A stretch of 64,000 nucleotides of DNA from an uncultured Methylomonas sp. (GCA_936941155.1 CAKZJE010000089.1:36217-100216), one strand, 5' to 3'. Counted from the first letter of the stretch, positions 46,451-57,876 are shown. Notes: generated by a model from the letters alone, not told the origin. Numbers and translations: made by a program.

Positions 46451-47059
46451 ATGTCCTACAGCGACTTTGATTTAAAAAAAGTAAAACAATTTATTGGCAT
46501 TCAATTGTCTGAAGATGCTCGTCTTTTTTCTGACATTCAGCCTATTGAAATATCGCCGCTTTTGAAAGAAATATTAGCCGAAAATGTTCCTTTAGCGGAT
46601 GCAATGAACACTGAAAAAGCGCGATCCGAATTAATTATTTCTCCCATTTTGGTAGAATTACGAAAAATTTTAAAACATAAAATCAGCTTATTTTCAGGAA
46701 TTGAATTTAATGTCGATAAAGAAAAAGGCTTAAATGGATTTTGTGATTTTATTATCAGTTCTTCGCAAGAACAATTATTTTTAGAAAGTCCCATTATTGC
46801 TATTGTTGAAGCAAAAAATGAAAATATTATTGTCGGCATTGGACAATGTATTGCTGAAATGGTTGCCGCTAAAATATTTAATGAAGCCGAAAATAATAGC
46901 AATATTCAAACACTTTATGGAGTCGTGACCACAGGGTCAACATGGAAGTTTTTAAAAATGCAAAATTTAATTGTTTCTGTTGATGCAGATAATTATTTCA
47001 TTGAACACCCCGATAAAATTCTCGGCATTTTATTAGCAATGGTTGCACAAACTGCCTAA
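46451..47059 (+). CDS. PD-(D/E)XK nuclease-like protein
   Basis: A 202-residue protein with a credible PD-(D/E)XK core. The helix ARSELIISPILVELRK holds Glu60, the strand FCDFII holds Asp99, IIAIVEAKNE holds Glu120 and Lys122, and a Gln132 helix follows (GQCIAEMVAAKIF). This resembles the HsdR N-terminal nuclease region. The C-terminal LYGVVTTGSTWKFL segment is also seen in such proteins. It has no partner methylase. Its position 12 bp after the KAP NTPase suggests one operon and perhaps one defence function. The pairing is inference. Confidence 0.75.
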   Translation: MSYSDFDLKKVKQFIGIQLSEDARLFSDIQPIEISPLLKEILAENVPLADAMNTEKARSELIISPILVELRKILKHKISLFSGIEFNVDKEKGLNGFCDFIISSSQEQLFLESPIIAIVEAKNENIIVGIGQCIAEMVAAKIFNEAENNSNIQTLYGVVTTGSTWKFLKMQNLIVSVDADNYFIEHPDKILGILLAMVAQTA

Positions 47060-47103
47060 CCTGAATAAAACTAGATTTAAAACTTATCACTGAATGAACC
47101 ATT

Positions 47104-49941
47104 ATGGATTATAAAAACACACTGAATTTACCGAAAACCGCCTTTCCAATGAAAGGAAACTTGGCACAAGCCGAGCCTGAACGCCTCAAGCAATGGACAC
47201 AAAAACAGCTGTATCAAAAAATCAGAGTTTGTGCCGCTGGTCGTCCAAAATTCGTCTTACATGATGGCCCTCCGTATGCGAATGGTGAAATTCATATCGG
47301 TCATGCAGTAAATAAGGTGTTAAAAGATTTTATTTTAAAATCAAAGGCTTTAAGTGGCTTTGACGCGCCTTATGTGCCAGGCTGGGATTGTCACGGCTTG
47401 CCAATTGAATTGCAGGTGGAGAAAAAAATCGGCAAAGCAGGCGTAAAAGTCACACCGGAAGTGTTCCGCAAAGAATGCCGCAGTTATGCTGCCAAACAAG
47501 TCGCGATTCAAAAAGAAGCTTTCATCCGGTTAGGGATTTTGGGTGATTGGGAAAATCCATATCTGACGATGGATTATAAATTTGAAGCCGACATTGTGCG
47601 CTCGTTGGGGAAAATTCATGCGAATGGGCATCTCAGTCAAGGCGCAAAACCTGTGCATTGGTGTACCGATTGCGGTTCAGCGTTGGCAGAAGCGGAAGTT
47701 GAATACGAAAACAAACACTCTCCGGCGATTGATGTGCGTTTTAAAGTGGTGGATACCAACGCATTTATGGCGAAATGTCATCACGCCCCTGAGCATGAAG
47801 GACACGGCAAACTATATGTAGTGATTTGGACGACCACGCCTTGGACATTGCCTGCGAATCAGGCGGTGGCGTTAAATCCAAAATTGGAATACGCGGTGGT
47901 GCAAGTTGAAAAAGACGGTCATCAAGAGCGGTTGTTGATTGCCGAAGCCTTATTAAAAGATGCAATGGCGCGTTATGACATCGAAAACTACCATGTTATC
48001 GCTTATTGCAACGGTGCGGCGTTGGAAGGTCAACTGTTGCATCACCCATTTTATGAGCGACAAGTGCCGATTATTTTAGGCGATCACGTCACCACCGATG
48101 CCGGAACTGGTGCAGTGCATACTGCTCCAGGGCATGGTCAAGAAGACTATGTGGTCGGGCAAAAATACGGTTTATTGGTGGATAATCCGGTCGGCAGCAA
48201 CGGCGTGTTTTTACCAAATACCGAATTGTTTGCTGGCGAGCACGTTTTCAATGCCAACCCAAAAGTGGTGGATGTATTAAAACAACGTGGAAAATTGTTG
48301 CATCACGAAGCGATTTTCCACAGCTATCCGCATTGCTGGCGACACAAAACGCCGATTATTTTCCGCGCCACTGCACAATGGTTCATTTCAATGGATCAGA
48401 AAAATCTGCGCGAAACGGCGTTGAATGAAGTGAAACAAGTGCAATGGATTCCTGATTGGGGACAAGCTCGCATCGAAAGTATGATGGACAACCGCCCTGA
48501 CTGGTGTATTTCCCGCCAACGCACTTGGGGCGTGCCGATTACGTTTTTCATTCACAAAGAAACTCGCGCTTTGCATCCCAACACCGATGAATTAGTAGAA
48601 AAAGTTGCGTTACTCATCGAAAAAGAAGGCATCGAAGCGTGGTTTGCCTTAAAAGCTGAAGATTTGCTCGGTGAAGAAGCGAAAGATTACGAGAAAATGT
48701 CGGACACCTTAGACGTTTGGTTTGATTCCGGCGTGACGCACGAAGCAGTTCTGAATCGGCGTGATTATTTGCACTTTCCAGCCGATTTATATTTAGAAGG
48801 CTCAGATCAACATCGCGGCTGGTTTCAATCGTCATTATTAGCTTCAACTGCGATGAATGATGTTGCGCCTTACAAAGCTGTGTTGACGCATGGTTTTACG
48901 GTGGATGCGCACGGCAAAAAAATGTCGAAATCCGCTGGCAACGTTGTTGCGCCACAATCGGTGATGAAAGAACTCGGCGCGGATGTGTTGCGCTTGTGGG
49001 TGGCGGCAACGGATTATCGCGGAGAAATGAATGTCTCGGATGAGATTCTGAAACGCACGTCGGATGGTTATCGGCGTTTGCGCAACACCGCGCGGTTTTT
49101 ATTGTCGAATTTAGATGATTTTAATCCCGCTGAAAACTTAGTCCCAGCAGCAGATTTATTGCCGCTGGATCGTTGGGTAGTGGATAAAGCTTATCAATTG
49201 CAACAGGAAGTCATCGCGCTGTACGAAACGTATCAATTTCAGCCGATTTATCAAAAAATTCTGCATTTTTGCTCGATTGATTTAGGTGGTTTCTATTTAG
49301 ACATTACCAAAGATCGCCAATACACGGCAAAAGCGGATAGTTTAGCGCGTCGTTCTTCACAAACGGCAATGTATCATGTGATTGAGGCGTTGACTCGTTG
49401 GCTTGCGCCGATTACCAGTTACACAGCCGATGAATTGTGGCAGTTTATTCCAGGAGAACGTGCGGAATCGGTATTTTTAGAAACCTGGTATGAGGGTTTA
49501 TTTCCGTTGGCTGAAAACTCAGAATTTAACCATGCCGATTGGCAAATTTTGATGAATGTGCGGATGGCGGTGAGTAAAGAATTGGAAAAAAGTCGCACCG
49601 CTGACCAGATTGGCTCATCATTAAATGCGAAAGTGAAAATTTATTGCAGTGCTGAATTAGCTAAAACGTTGGCAAAACTCGGTGACGAATTACGCTTTAT
49701 TTTCATCACGTCTGAAGCGGAAGTGATTACTGTGCCTTATCCTTTTGAATTACAAGATATTCCTGAATTAGTGGTTGATGCAGAACGCTTGAAAATTCAA
49801 GTGACAGCTTCAGAGCATACAAAGTGTGTGCGTTGTTGGCATCAACGCCTCGATGTGGGCACTCATGCAGAGCATCCTGAGCTTTGTGGTCGTTGTGTAG
49901 AAAATGTGGCAGGTAACGGTGAAGTACGACATTATGCTTAA
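47104..49941 (+). CDS. ileS: Isoleucyl-tRNA synthetase
   Basis: A 945-residue class Ia synthetase charging tRNA-Ile, with a CP1 editing domain. Motifs: [17 protein letters not shown] (HIGH), [20 protein letters not shown], editing-site [14 protein letters not shown] and [23 protein letters not shown] (KMSKS), and C-terminal zinc finger CVRCW...CGRC. Length is normal. It is coupled with lspA, whose start overlaps the stop by eight bases, as in many Proteobacteria. Confidence 0.98.
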   Translation: MDYKNTLNLPKTAFPMKGNLAQAEPERLKQWTQKQLYQKIRVCAAGRPKFVLHDGPPYANGEIHIGHAVNKVLKDFILKSKALSGFDAPYVPGWDCHGLPIELQVEKKIGKAGVKVTPEVFRKECRSYAAKQVAIQKEAFIRLGILGDWENPYLTMDYKFEADIVRSLGKIHANGHLSQGAKPVHWCTDCGSALAEAEVEYENKHSPAIDVRFKVVDTNAFMAKCHHAPEHEGHGKLYVVIWTTTPWTLPANQAVALNPKLEYAVVQVEKDGHQERLLIAEALLKDAMARYDIENYHVIAYCNGAALEGQLLHHPFYERQVPIILGDHVTTDAGTGAVHTAPGHGQEDYVVGQKYGLLVDNPVGSNGVFLPNTELFAGEHVFNANPKVVDVLKQRGKLLHHEAIFHSYPHCWRHKTPIIFRATAQWFISMDQKNLRETALNEVKQVQWIPDWGQARIESMMDNRPDWCISRQRTWGVPITFFIHKETRALHPNTDELVEKVALLIEKEGIEAWFALKAEDLLGEEAKDYEKMSDTLDVWFDSGVTHEAVLNRRDYLHFPADLYLEGSDQHRGWFQSSLLASTAMNDVAPYKAVLTHGFTVDAHGKKMSKSAGNVVAPQSVMKELGADVLRLWVAATDYRGEMNVSDEILKRTSDGYRRLRNTARFLLSNLDDFNPAENLVPAADLLPLDRWVVDKAYQLQQEVIALYETYQFQPIYQKILHFCSIDLGGFYLDITKDRQYTAKADSLARRSSQTAMYHVIEALTRWLAPITSYTADELWQFIPGERAESVFLETWYEGLFPLAENSEFNHADWQILMNVRMAVSKELEKSRTADQIGSSLNAKVKIYCSAELAKTLAKLGDELRFIFITSEAEVITVPYPFELQDIPELVVDAERLKIQVTASEHTKCVRCWHQRLDVGTHAEHPELCGRCVENVAGNGEVRHYA

Positions 49942-50416
49942 ATGGTTATGGGTTTCGGTATTGGCTTTGATTTTGGATCAAATCAGTAAAATTGCGGTGG
50001 ATGGCTCGATGCACTTGTATGAATCTATCTCGATTATGCCGTTTTTTAATCTGACTTATGTTCACAACACAGGCGCGGCGTTTAGTTTTCTAGCACACGC
50101 CGGTGGCTGGCAACGTTGGTTGTTTGCAGGACTAGCGTTGGTTATCAGTGTCGCGATTGGGATATGGATAACACGCTTAAAACAACAGGAAGTTTTGCTG
50201 GCGGTGGCGTTATCGCTCGTTTTAGGCGGAGCAGTCGGCAATCTAATTGATCGGGTGCTGTATGGTTATGTAATTGATTTTCTTGATGTCTATTATCAAG
50301 ATTGGCATTGGCCGGCGTTTAATATTGCTGATTCTGCTATTTGCGTGGGTGTGTTTTTAATGCTATTAGAAAGTTTTGGCATTGGACGCGCCGCCGACAC
50401 TTCAACAGAGTCATAA
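49934..50416 (+). CDS. lspA: Lipoprotein signal peptidase (signal peptidase II)
   Basis: A 160-residue inner-membrane aspartyl protease that cleaves prolipoproteins. The ATG at 49934 ([20 protein letters not shown]) is right; an upstream GTG would run inside ileS. Motifs: [32 protein letters not shown] (catalytic Asp in NLIDR) and [12 protein letters not shown] (second Asp). Four membrane helices. It would process the lipoproteins at 6151, 30103 and 30960. A terminator follows. Confidence 0.97.
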   Translation: MLKWLWVSVLALILDQISKIAVDGSMHLYESISIMPFFNLTYVHNTGAAFSFLAHAGGWQRWLFAGLALVISVAIGIWITRLKQQEVLLAVALSLVLGGAVGNLIDRVLYGYVIDFLDVYYQDWHWPAFNIADSAICVGVFLMLLESFGIGRAADTSTES

Positions 50417-50440
50417 CAACTGGAAAACTTTCATTGCCTA

Positions 50441-50475
50441 AACCTTTCAGGTCTTTAAGACCTGAAAGGTTTTTT
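50441..50475 (+). terminator. Rho-independent terminator after lspA
   Basis: Perfect 15-bp stem (half-site AACCTTTCAGGTCTT) followed by TTTTT, 25 bases after the lspA stop. Member of the gene-end hairpin family. Confidence 0.85.
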
Positions 50476-50661
50476 GTACCAGCTTTAAGTGTTTTTTGTT
50501 TTGAAATAAACATCCGCAAACTCACTCGCCTTTGCTTTTTTCTCCGCAATTTCTCCTCCCGTTAAATTAAATCGCGTTTCTTGAATTTTCAACGCGAAAA
50601 ATAATCGCTTTTTTGTTGCTGATTTAACACTTCTTTTCTTTTTGCTTTGGTTGAAAATTTT

Positions 50662-52587
50662 GTGACCGATATAAATTCTTTTTTTAGTGCCACTGGTGCG
50701 TTAGCCCAAGCCATTTCTGGCTATAAACCGCGTACTGCGCAAATTGAAATGGCGCAAGCAATTGAATGGGCTGTCACCAATAATCAACATTTGATTGTTG
50801 AAGCCGGCACAGGTACGGGCAAAACCTTTGCTTATCTTGTGCCTGCAATTATGTCAGGGAAAAAAATTATTGTGTCAACCGGCACAAAAAACCTGCAAGA
50901 ACAATTATTTAACAATGACATTCCCACGATTCGTAAAGCCTTAGCCGAGCCGTTTAACGCCACTTTGTTAAAAGGACGTAGCAATTATTTGTGCAGTTAC
51001 CGCTTGGAACAGGCCATGAGCGCGTCGCAACCGTTAACCAAACAAGACGCACAATCACTGAACCGAATTAAATTGTGGTCAAAACGCACGAAAACCGGCG
51101 ATATTGCTGAAATGGATGAGGTGTCTGAATCCAGTCCGGTTTGGTATCAAGCCACATCGACGCGCGATAACTGCTTAGGACAAGATTGCCCCGATTACAG
51201 TGAATGTTTTTTGATGAAAGCGCGTCGCAAAGCGCAAGATGCGGACGTGATTATTGTGAATCACTATTTGCTTTGTGCCGATTGGTCGCTGCGAGAAATT
51301 GGTTTTAGTGAATTATTGCCAAATGCCGATGTGATTGTGATTGATGAAGCGCATCAATTGGCGAATGTTGCTTCCAATTTCTTAGGCATTTCTCTCAGTG
51401 CCAAACAATTTGTAGATTTAAGTTCAGACAGTTTGGAAGAATATCTGAGAGTCAATCGCGATATGCCAGACTTTCCGACCTTGTGTGAAAAATTAAATCT
51501 TGCGGTAAAAAATGCACGTTTGGCTTTTGGAGCTGAGATTAGAAAAGGCGATTGGCACGAGATTGAAAATAAGCCGCCGCTTTTGGCAAGTTTAATTAGC
51601 TTGCAACAGCAATTGCAGGCGTTAACCAAGCAATTGCAACTCGCTGCGGAAAAAAGCAAGGGATTGGAATTATGTTTTAAACGCGCGGAAGAAATGGATG
51701 CGCAGTTAGCGGCAATTATTGAGGATAAAACGAACAAAGCGATTCGATGGTATGAAACGCACCGCAGCAGTTTTACCTTAAGTAGCACGCCGTTGGATAT
51801 TGCGGCAGCATTCAGTGCTTTTATGCAGCAGCATCAAGCCGCATGGATTTTTACCTCGGCAACCTTAAGTGTGGCAGGAGATTTTAGTTATTTTAGCCAA
51901 AATTTGGGGCTGAATAATGTGGTGAGTTATCGTTGGGAAAGTCCGTTTGACTACCCACAGCAAGCTTTGTTTTATCATCCAAAAGGTTTGCCGCAAGCCA
52001 CTGATGTTGATTTTACTGACAAAATTGTTGAATTTGCGGTGCCGGTATTAAAAGCCAGCCAAGGGCGAGCGTTTTTTTTGTTTACCAGTTATAAAGCGTT
52101 AAATCGCGCTGAAGAATTGTTAAAAGAAAAACTCGATTATCCGTTGTTGGTGCAAGGCAGTTATCCAAAAACAGTTTTATTGGAGCGATTTAAAAAGCAG
52201 GGCAATGCGATTTTATTGGGCACAGCGAGTTTTTGGGAAGGCGTGGATGTGCGTGGTGAGGCGTTGTCGTGCGTGATTATTGATAAATTGCCGTTTGCCT
52301 CGCCCGGTGATCCCGTTTTAAAAGCCCGTTTAGATGCCATGAAAAACCAAGGGCGCAATCCTTTTTTTGAATATCAATTGCCCACAGCCGCAATTGCGCT
52401 GCGACAAGGCGTGGGGCGGTTAATCCGTGATGTGGAAGATAAAGGCGTGTTGATGGTGTGCGATCCGCGTTTGCTGAAAAGAGGCTACGGGCAGATGTTT
52501 TTAGACAGCGTGCCACCAATGCGTAGAACTCGTGACATAAAGGATGTGGAAGCTTTTTTTCAGGAAGAAAAGAAGGTGACAGAATAA
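50662..52587 (+). CDS. ATP-dependent DNA helicase, DinG/YoaA type
   Basis: A 641-residue superfamily 2 iron-sulfur helicase. I take the GTG at 50662 (MTDINSFFSATGALAQAISG); a TTG at 50647 is possible. No clear ribosome site is seen for either. Walker A VEAGTGTGKTFAYL, the Fe-S cysteines around LCSYRLEQ and DNCLGQDCPDYSECF, DEAH box VIVIDEAHQL, and helicase motifs GTASFWEGVDVRGE and RQGVGRLIRD. DinG/YoaA proteins unwind forked DNA and help tolerate replication damage. It lies downstream of lspA after a terminator, separately transcribed. Confidence 0.9.
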   Translation: MTDINSFFSATGALAQAISGYKPRTAQIEMAQAIEWAVTNNQHLIVEAGTGTGKTFAYLVPAIMSGKKIIVSTGTKNLQEQLFNNDIPTIRKALAEPFNATLLKGRSNYLCSYRLEQAMSASQPLTKQDAQSLNRIKLWSKRTKTGDIAEMDEVSESSPVWYQATSTRDNCLGQDCPDYSECFLMKARRKAQDADVIIVNHYLLCADWSLREIGFSELLPNADVIVIDEAHQLANVASNFLGISLSAKQFVDLSSDSLEEYLRVNRDMPDFPTLCEKLNLAVKNARLAFGAEIRKGDWHEIENKPPLLASLISLQQQLQALTKQLQLAAEKSKGLELCFKRAEEMDAQLAAIIEDKTNKAIRWYETHRSSFTLSSTPLDIAAAFSAFMQQHQAAWIFTSATLSVAGDFSYFSQNLGLNNVVSYRWESPFDYPQQALFYHPKGLPQATDVDFTDKIVEFAVPVLKASQGRAFFLFTSYKALNRAEELLKEKLDYPLLVQGSYPKTVLLERFKKQGNAILLGTASFWEGVDVRGEALSCVIIDKLPFASPGDPVLKARLDAMKNQGRNPFFEYQLPTAAIALRQGVGRLIRDVEDKGVLMVCDPRLLKRGYGQMFLDSVPPMRRTRDIKDVEAFFQEEKKVTE

Positions 52588-52805
52588 AAAGCTATTTTTC
52601 ACAATCATTCGGTGTGGGATAAAAGTACCTCGTTGAAATTGTTGAAAAAACATTATCTTGTCAAATAATAGACAGAGCTAGCTAAGATATAGTATTGATT
52701 TAAAAGATAACTATTTTTAAGTTTTATCAACGAGGTGTTGTTTTAACTGGGATTTTTATTTAGGTGTACAAGAAAAGACCGAATAACTGTATAACTGGAA
52801 TGAGG

Positions 52806-53255
52806 TTAAAAGCTAAAAAATATTACGCAGGAGAAAAAGGAAATAAAAAATAACCACCATTCAAGTTTTACGGTTAGTGGTAACACATGCCATTGCGCTA
52901 ACATTTCAATCTTTTGGTGATGCAACTGTCTTTTTAGCACGCGATATAAACGAGGCAGCCAACAATAGACTTGGAAGAGTATGAGGAAGATAAGAGGAAC
53001 AAGGATATAAAAAACAATAACTTGAGTTTCGTGAGTGCTGGTTTCAAGAAAGTGTTCAATGAGAATATCTAAAATATTTTCAACAGTCTCAAACACCACA
53101 TGAAAAAGCTCTGCTAATAAATGAAATATTTCTTCATACATTAACAAAAGAAAAGTTAGAACGCTGAAAGAGAGAGCAATTTTTTGATGAATATTTAAAG
53201 ACACTTTCTCTCCCCTAAAACCAAAGTCATCGTGTTGAAGTTTTAGAATACGCAT
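52806..53255 (-). CDS. Small membrane protein of unknown function
   Basis: A 149-residue protein with three hydrophobic segments (IALSFSVLTFLLLMY, VIVFYILVPLIFLILFQVYC, WWLFFISFFSCVIFFSF) and a His/Glu-rich stretch between the first two (EEIFHLLAELFHVVFETVEN). The N-terminus MRILKLQHDDFGFRGEK is cytosolic and basic. I recognise no family. The gene has no clear operon partner, being convergent with the helicase and divergent from oadG. It could be a regulator or a leftover; a genuine gene seems likely because the frame is clean and the hydrophobic pattern is regular. Confidence 0.6.
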   Translation of the reverse strand: MRILKLQHDDFGFRGEKVSLNIHQKIALSFSVLTFLLLMYEEIFHLLAELFHVVFETVENILDILIEHFLETSTHETQVIVFYILVPLIFLILFQVYCWLPRLYRVLKRQLHHQKIEMLAQWHVLPLTVKLEWWLFFISFFSCVIFFSF

Positions 53256-53635
53256 TAGATTTCCTCACAAAAACAACATTGTAACGTAACTGTCATACTA
53301 TATCAGCAAAGACATGTGCTGTTACAAGACTCATTATAAAAAGCAATTATAAATCAAATAATTGTAAAACTAATTTTCATAGTTTTTTTCTTGCTAAAAC
53401 GCCCCCTGTTGCGGAAAAACATGAGGAAAACTAATGATTAGCAGCGTATTTTCTTTGATTCGCTTTATTTTTTTGAAAGGGAGGTCAACTTAAGTATCAT
53501 AAAAAATACGATATTACTATAAGTAATGCCTTATGATAAGCAGTTTAAAAGCTAGTATGTATTATCCATTATTGTTTATTAACTGGCTTTTAGGCATAAT
53601 GCACAAAGGTTTAAATTTATGGTGGTCTAAATATT
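53256..53635. other. Gene-free gap before the oxaloacetate decarboxylase operon
   Basis: A 380-bp AT-rich stretch between the membrane-protein gene and oadG. No gene is seen. It contains an 8-bp inverted repeat (TATCATAA at 53495 and TTATGATA at 53531) that could be an operator or weak hairpin ahead of oadG. The promoters of both divergent genes must lie here. I see no strong consensus. Confidence 0.4.
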
Positions 53636-53866
53636 ATGAACGAAATGATGTCCTCAGGAATTGAATTGATGCTCACAGGAATGGGTATAGTTTATGCGTT
53701 TTTAGCCATGCTCGTTGTTGCAATCAAGATAATGACCGCAATTGTTACGCGCTATTTTCCTGAAGTTCCGGCAGAGTTTATTGTACCTGCCAACAAAACA
53801 ACCGAGCCTTTGGTTATTGCAGCTATTACCGCCGCAGTCCATCAATATCGCAGTAAGCAAAAATAA
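53636..53866 (+). CDS. oadG: Oxaloacetate decarboxylase gamma chain
   Basis: A 76-residue single-pass membrane subunit of the Na+-pumping oxaloacetate decarboxylase: [33 protein letters not shown], then a hydrophilic tail with Pro and basic residues ending [10 protein letters not shown]. The gamma chain bridges the biotin alpha subunit and the beta channel. Small OadG chains are poorly conserved, so the call rests on the pattern plus the position 105 bp before oadA. Confidence 0.88.
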   Translation: MNEMMSSGIELMLTGMGIVYAFLAMLVVAIKIMTAIVTRYFPEVPAEFIVPANKTTEPLVIAAITAAVHQYRSKQK

Positions 53867-53970
53867 GCGATTGCAGATTAACGTTAAATAGCATTTTAAA
53901 AAAAATCTTAAAAATCCAGCCCAAAAAGCGAAAAAATATTCGACCCAAAAAGGTCTCAGGAGAAGCAACA

Positions 53971-55761
53971 ATGACAAAGGTTACGAAACCTTTAGGTATT
54001 ACCGAGGTCGTCCTGCGTGACGCACATCAATCTATTCTGGCAACTCGATTGCGGATTGAAGATATGCTGCCCATTTGTGAAAAATTGGATAGCGTTGGTT
54101 ATTGGTCTATTGAATCCTGGGGCGGAGCAACGTTTGATGCTTGTATCCGTTATTTAGGAGAAGATCCTTGGGAAAGATTACGTTTGTTGAAAAAAGCGAT
54201 GCCTAATACGCCGCAACAAATGTTATTTCGCGGACAAAATATTTTAGGCTATCGGCATTATGCAGATGATGTAGTGGATAAATTTGTTGAACGTTGTGCA
54301 GTAAATGGTATCGACGTATTCCGCATTTTTGATGCCATGAATGACATGCGCAATATTGAGCGTGCCGTTAAAGCCGTATTAAATACCGATGCTCATGCCC
54401 AAGGCACTATCTCTTATACCACCAGTCCTGTGCACACGACTGATAAATGGGTAGAGCAAGCCAAACGAATTGAGGATATGGGTGCGCATTCTATTTGTAT
54501 CAAAGATATGGCGGGGTTATTAACACCTTATGATGCGTTTGAATTAGTGTTTGTGTTAAAACATGCAGTAAAAATTCCCATCCATCTACATTGCCATGCA
54601 ACAACGGGGTTAAGCGTTGCAACGTTGTTAAAAGCCGTTGAAGCAGGCGTGGATAATGTCGATACCAGCATTTCATCAATGAGTATGACATACGGTCACA
54701 GTCCTACTGAAGCGATTGTGGCAAGTTTTGTTGGACAAAAACAAGATACGAAACTTAATTTAGAATTACTGGAAGAAATCGCCACTTATTTTAGAGATGT
54801 GCGGAAAAAATATGCACAATTTGAAGGCAGTTTAAAAGGCGTTGATGGACGGATTTTATTAGCACAAGTGCCGGGCGGCATGTTGACAAATATGGAAAGT
54901 CAACTGAAAGAGCAAGGCGCGTCTGATAAATTTGCTGAAGTATTAAAAGAAATTCCGCGCGTGCGCGAAGATTTAGGCTTTATTCCGTTAGTCACTCCCA
55001 CGTCACAAATTGTCGGTACGCAAGCGGTATTAAACGTTTTATCTGAACAACGTTACAAAACGATTGCGAAAGAAACAGCGGGCGTTTTAAAAGGTGAATA
55101 CGGAGCAACGCCAGCCCCTGTCAACGCAGAGTTACAAGCGCAAGTCTTAGCGGGTGGTGAGGCGATTACTTGTCGTCCAGCTGATTTAATTGCACCAGAA
55201 ATGGATAAGCTGATTGCGGAAGTTAGCGAAAAAGCAAAAGCCGAAGGTGTGCAATTAGCTGAAAATCTTGAAGAAGATGCGTTAATTTATGGATTATTTG
55301 CGCAAGTGGGTTGGAAGTTTTTAAGCAATCGCAATAATCCTGCTGCATTTGAACCCTTGCCAACCGCCACAGTTCAAGCTGCACCTGCTGCTGTTGAAGA
55401 AAAAACCAATCGCATAGAAAATTATTTGGTGAATGTTGACGGCAAAAGCTACAACGTTTCTGTTGCACCAGGTGAGGCTGAACTTGCTATTCAGCCTGTT
55501 GCCGCAATGACTACCGAAATTAAAGCGAATGTCGCAACACTGTCAAATGCAGGAGCTGTGATTACCTCGCCAATGGCAGGCAATATCATTAAGGTTCTGG
55601 TCAGTGTAGGCAGCACGGTCAACAAAGGCGATGTTGTTTTGACGATGGAAGCCATGAAAATGGAAACTGAAGTGCGTTCTAAATACTCAGGCACGGTGAG
55701 TGCTGTGAATACAAAAGAAGGTGCGGCAGTGGTGGTAGGAGCTACGTTAGTCACTTTGTAA
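53971..55761 (+). CDS. oadA: Oxaloacetate decarboxylase alpha chain (biotin carboxyltransferase)
   Basis: A 596-residue cytosolic subunit. N-terminal HMGL-like carboxyltransferase barrel: [54 protein letters not shown]. The middle is the PYC/OADA domain; an Ala/Pro-rich linker follows near 470, then the C-terminal biotinyl domain with EAMKMETEV (biotinyl lysine). It transfers the carboxyl of oxaloacetate to biotin, which OadB decarboxylates while exporting Na+. AGGAGAAG precedes the ATG. It links to the PPDK pathway at the oxaloacetate/pyruvate node. Confidence 0.96.
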   Translation: MTKVTKPLGITEVVLRDAHQSILATRLRIEDMLPICEKLDSVGYWSIESWGGATFDACIRYLGEDPWERLRLLKKAMPNTPQQMLFRGQNILGYRHYADDVVDKFVERCAVNGIDVFRIFDAMNDMRNIERAVKAVLNTDAHAQGTISYTTSPVHTTDKWVEQAKRIEDMGAHSICIKDMAGLLTPYDAFELVFVLKHAVKIPIHLHCHATTGLSVATLLKAVEAGVDNVDTSISSMSMTYGHSPTEAIVASFVGQKQDTKLNLELLEEIATYFRDVRKKYAQFEGSLKGVDGRILLAQVPGGMLTNMESQLKEQGASDKFAEVLKEIPRVREDLGFIPLVTPTSQIVGTQAVLNVLSEQRYKTIAKETAGVLKGEYGATPAPVNAELQAQVLAGGEAITCRPADLIAPEMDKLIAEVSEKAKAEGVQLAENLEEDALIYGLFAQVGWKFLSNRNNPAAFEPLPTATVQAAPAAVEEKTNRIENYLVNVDGKSYNVSVAPGEAELAIQPVAAMTTEIKANVATLSNAGAVITSPMAGNIIKVLVSVGSTVNKGDVVLTMEAMKMETEVRSKYSGTVSAVNTKEGAAVVVGATLVTL

Positions 55762-55786
55762 CCGCGTATCGTGTTATAAATTCAAG

Positions 55787-55840
55787 CGAAAAGCACAAAG
55801 AGCCTAGCCGTTGATGACTTGCGTTCTTTTGTGCTTTTCG
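55787..55840. repeat. Imperfect hairpin between oadA and oadB
   Basis: Arms CGAAAAGCACAAA (55787-55799) and TTTGTGCTTTTCG (55828-55840) with a long loop. It contains the CGAAAAGCAC core also present in the inverted repeat at 20865-20971. It may tune oadB relative to oadA. Confidence 0.6.
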
Positions 55841-55879
55841 TGTTTTTACCTTTCAGAATATAAAAAAAAGAGACCTTCT

Positions 55880-57007
55880 ATGGAAAATCTCCAATTACTT
55901 TGGCAAAGCACAGGCATATATAACTTTTCAGCAGGGCAAGCTCTGATGATGCTAGTAGGCTTTTTGCTGTTATTTTTAGCCATTAAAAAAGATTTTGAAC
56001 CCTTATTATTATTGCCCATCGGCTTTGGTGCGATTTTAAGTAATATTCCAGTTGCCGGCATCGCAGAAGAAGGCGGGATTTTATATTACCTCTATTACGG
56101 AATTAAATTAGGTATCTGGCCGCTGCTGATTTTTATGGGCGTAGGGGCAATGACTGATTTTGGCCCCATGATAGCCAATCCCAAAACCTTATTTTTAGGC
56201 GCGGCAGCGCAATTTGGAATTTTTGCGACTCTATTAGGCGCGTTGGCACTCAATGCCGTGCCAGGAATTGCCTTTACATTGAAAGATGCAGCGGCAATTG
56301 CCATTATCGGTGGTGCAGATGGCCCAACTGCGATTTATGTTGCTTCAAAACTTGCCCCTGATTTATTAGGCGCGATTGCGGTAGCTGCGTATTCCTACAT
56401 GGCATTAGTGCCGTTGATTCAACCGCCGATTATGCGGGCTTTAACAACAGAAGAAGAACGCAAAATTGAAATGCACCAATTGCGTGAAGTCAGCCAAACT
56501 GAAAAAATTATTTTGCCGTTGATGCTGATTACGCTCACTGCCTTGCTATTACCGTCAGCTGCACCGTTAGTGGGAATGTTTTGTTTAGGCAATTTGATGA
56601 ATGCCTGTGGTGTGGTTGAACGACTCAGCAAAACTGCGCAAAACGAATTAATCAATATCGTGACTATTTTCTTAGGTTTATCAGTCGGTTCAAAACTGAG
56701 TGCGGCAGCATTTTTAAAACTGGAAACATTAGGGATTTTAGGCTTAGGCGCCGTTGCGTTTGCAATCGGCACGGCTTCAGGCGTGATTATGGCGAAAATT
56801 ATGAATAAATATAGCAGTACGCCAATTAATCCTTTGATAGGTTCAGCGGGGGTTTCTGCTGTGCCAATGGCGGCGCGTGTTTCAAACAAACTAGGCTTAG
56901 AAGCTGATCCGCATAACTTTTTACTCATGCACGCAATGGGGCCGAATGTTGCGGGCGTAATTGGCTCTGCGGTTGCTGCGGGTGTGTTGTTAAGCTTGAT
57001 TAAATAA
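55880..57007 (+). CDS. oadB: Oxaloacetate decarboxylase beta chain (Na+ channel)
   Basis: A 375-residue polytopic inner-membrane protein. The ATG at 55880 ([20 protein letters not shown]) fits the family start; an upstream in-frame start at 55811 would overlap the hairpin. Features: [56 protein letters not shown] (Na+-site loop) and [20 protein letters not shown]. It catalyses decarboxylation of carboxybiotin coupled to Na+ export, giving a sodium gradient. It ends in a hairpin shared with convergent truA. Confidence 0.95.
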   Translation: MENLQLLWQSTGIYNFSAGQALMMLVGFLLLFLAIKKDFEPLLLLPIGFGAILSNIPVAGIAEEGGILYYLYYGIKLGIWPLLIFMGVGAMTDFGPMIANPKTLFLGAAAQFGIFATLLGALALNAVPGIAFTLKDAAAIAIIGGADGPTAIYVASKLAPDLLGAIAVAAYSYMALVPLIQPPIMRALTTEEERKIEMHQLREVSQTEKIILPLMLITLTALLLPSAAPLVGMFCLGNLMNACGVVERLSKTAQNELINIVTIFLGLSVGSKLSAAAFLKLETLGILGLGAVAFAIGTASGVIMAKIMNKYSSTPINPLIGSAGVSAVPMAARVSNKLGLEADPHNFLLMHAMGPNVAGVIGSAVAAGVLLSLIK

Positions 57008-57014
57008 CGCACCC

Positions 57015-57047
57015 AAACCTGGCAGGTTTTTAAAACCTGCCAGGTTT
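57015..57047. terminator. Bidirectional hairpin between oadB and truA
   Basis: Perfect 16-bp stem (half-site AAACCTGGCAGGTTTT) with a one-base centre, 8 bases after oadB and 14 before the truA stop. It can terminate both convergent genes. Member of the gene-end hairpin family. Confidence 0.75.
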
Positions 57048-57060
57048 AAACTAAACCCTT

Positions 57061-57876
57061 TTAATCAAACCGCTTCGCATCATCCGGTAACTTATCAAAA
57101 ATCGGATGTTTCTCAATTCCATAACATTCTGGATAATAAACCCCCGCCAAATGTAAACCATAAGGCGGTGCGGTCACTCCGCCTTGACTGCGATCTTTAA
57201 TTTCCAGCAATTCTTGCGTCCACTCCACCGGTTTTTTGCCTGAACCAATTTCCATTAACACGCCGGCAATATTGCGCACCATGTGATGCAAAAAAGCATT
57301 TGCAGAAATATCAATCGTCACCAACTGATTTTGTCGATACACATCAATAAAATACATAAAGCGTTGCGGGCTTTTTGATTGGCAACCTTGCGCCCGAAAT
57401 GAAGAAAAGTCATGGTTTCCACATAATGTTTGCGCGGCAAGGTGCATTTTTTCGGCATCCAACGGCATGGAAAACCAAGTCGCTTGCTCGCGCAATAAAG
57501 CCGATTTCATGGGGCGATTTAAAATAATGTAGCGGTAAAATCGTGCAATCGCGCTGTAGCGGGCGTGAAAATCAGCCAAGGCAGGTTTTGCCCAAATAAT
57601 GCGCACATCATCGGGCAAATTGCGATTGCCGCCCATCATCCATGCGTGCAAATCGCGCTGTACAGGCGTATCAAAATGCACCACTTGCTCAAACGCATGA
57701 ACGCCAGAATCGGTGCGTCCTGCGCAAATGACGGTAATCGGTTGATTGGCGACTTGAGAAAGGGCGTGTTCTAAAACACTTTGCACCGTGCGTTTGCCTG
57801 TTTGCCATTGCCAGCCGAAAAATTGGCTGCCGTCGTATTCGATGCCGAGCACGATGCGGTTGATAATATCGCTCAT
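57061..57876 (-). CDS. truA: tRNA pseudouridine(38-40) synthase
   Basis: A 271-residue pseudouridine synthase acting on the anticodon stem of many tRNAs. Motifs: VLGIEYDGSQFFGWQWQTG, ICAGRTDSGVHAFEQVVHFD (catalytic Asp in RTDSG), FHARYSAIARFYRY, FRAQGCQSKSP and the closing GGVTAPPYGLHLAGVYYP. Length normal. It is on the minus strand, facing oadB. Confidence 0.97.
   Translation of the reverse strand: MSDIINRIVLGIEYDGSQFFGWQWQTGKRTVQSVLEHALSQVANQPITVICAGRTDSGVHAFEQVVHFDTPVQRDLHAWMMGGNRNLPDDVRIIWAKPALADFHARYSAIARFYRYIILNRPMKSALLREQATWFSMPLDAEKMHLAAQTLCGNHDFSSFRAQGCQSKSPQRFMYFIDVYRQNQLVTIDISANAFLHHMVRNIAGVLMEIGSGKKPVEWTQELLEIKDRSQGGVTAPPYGLHLAGVYYPECYGIEKHPIFDKLPDDAKRFD

Noticed and set aside
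53256..53635. A hidden gene or structured RNA before oadG
   Set aside because: No frame of weight in either direction, and only an 8-bp inverted repeat; nothing resembles a known RNA class.
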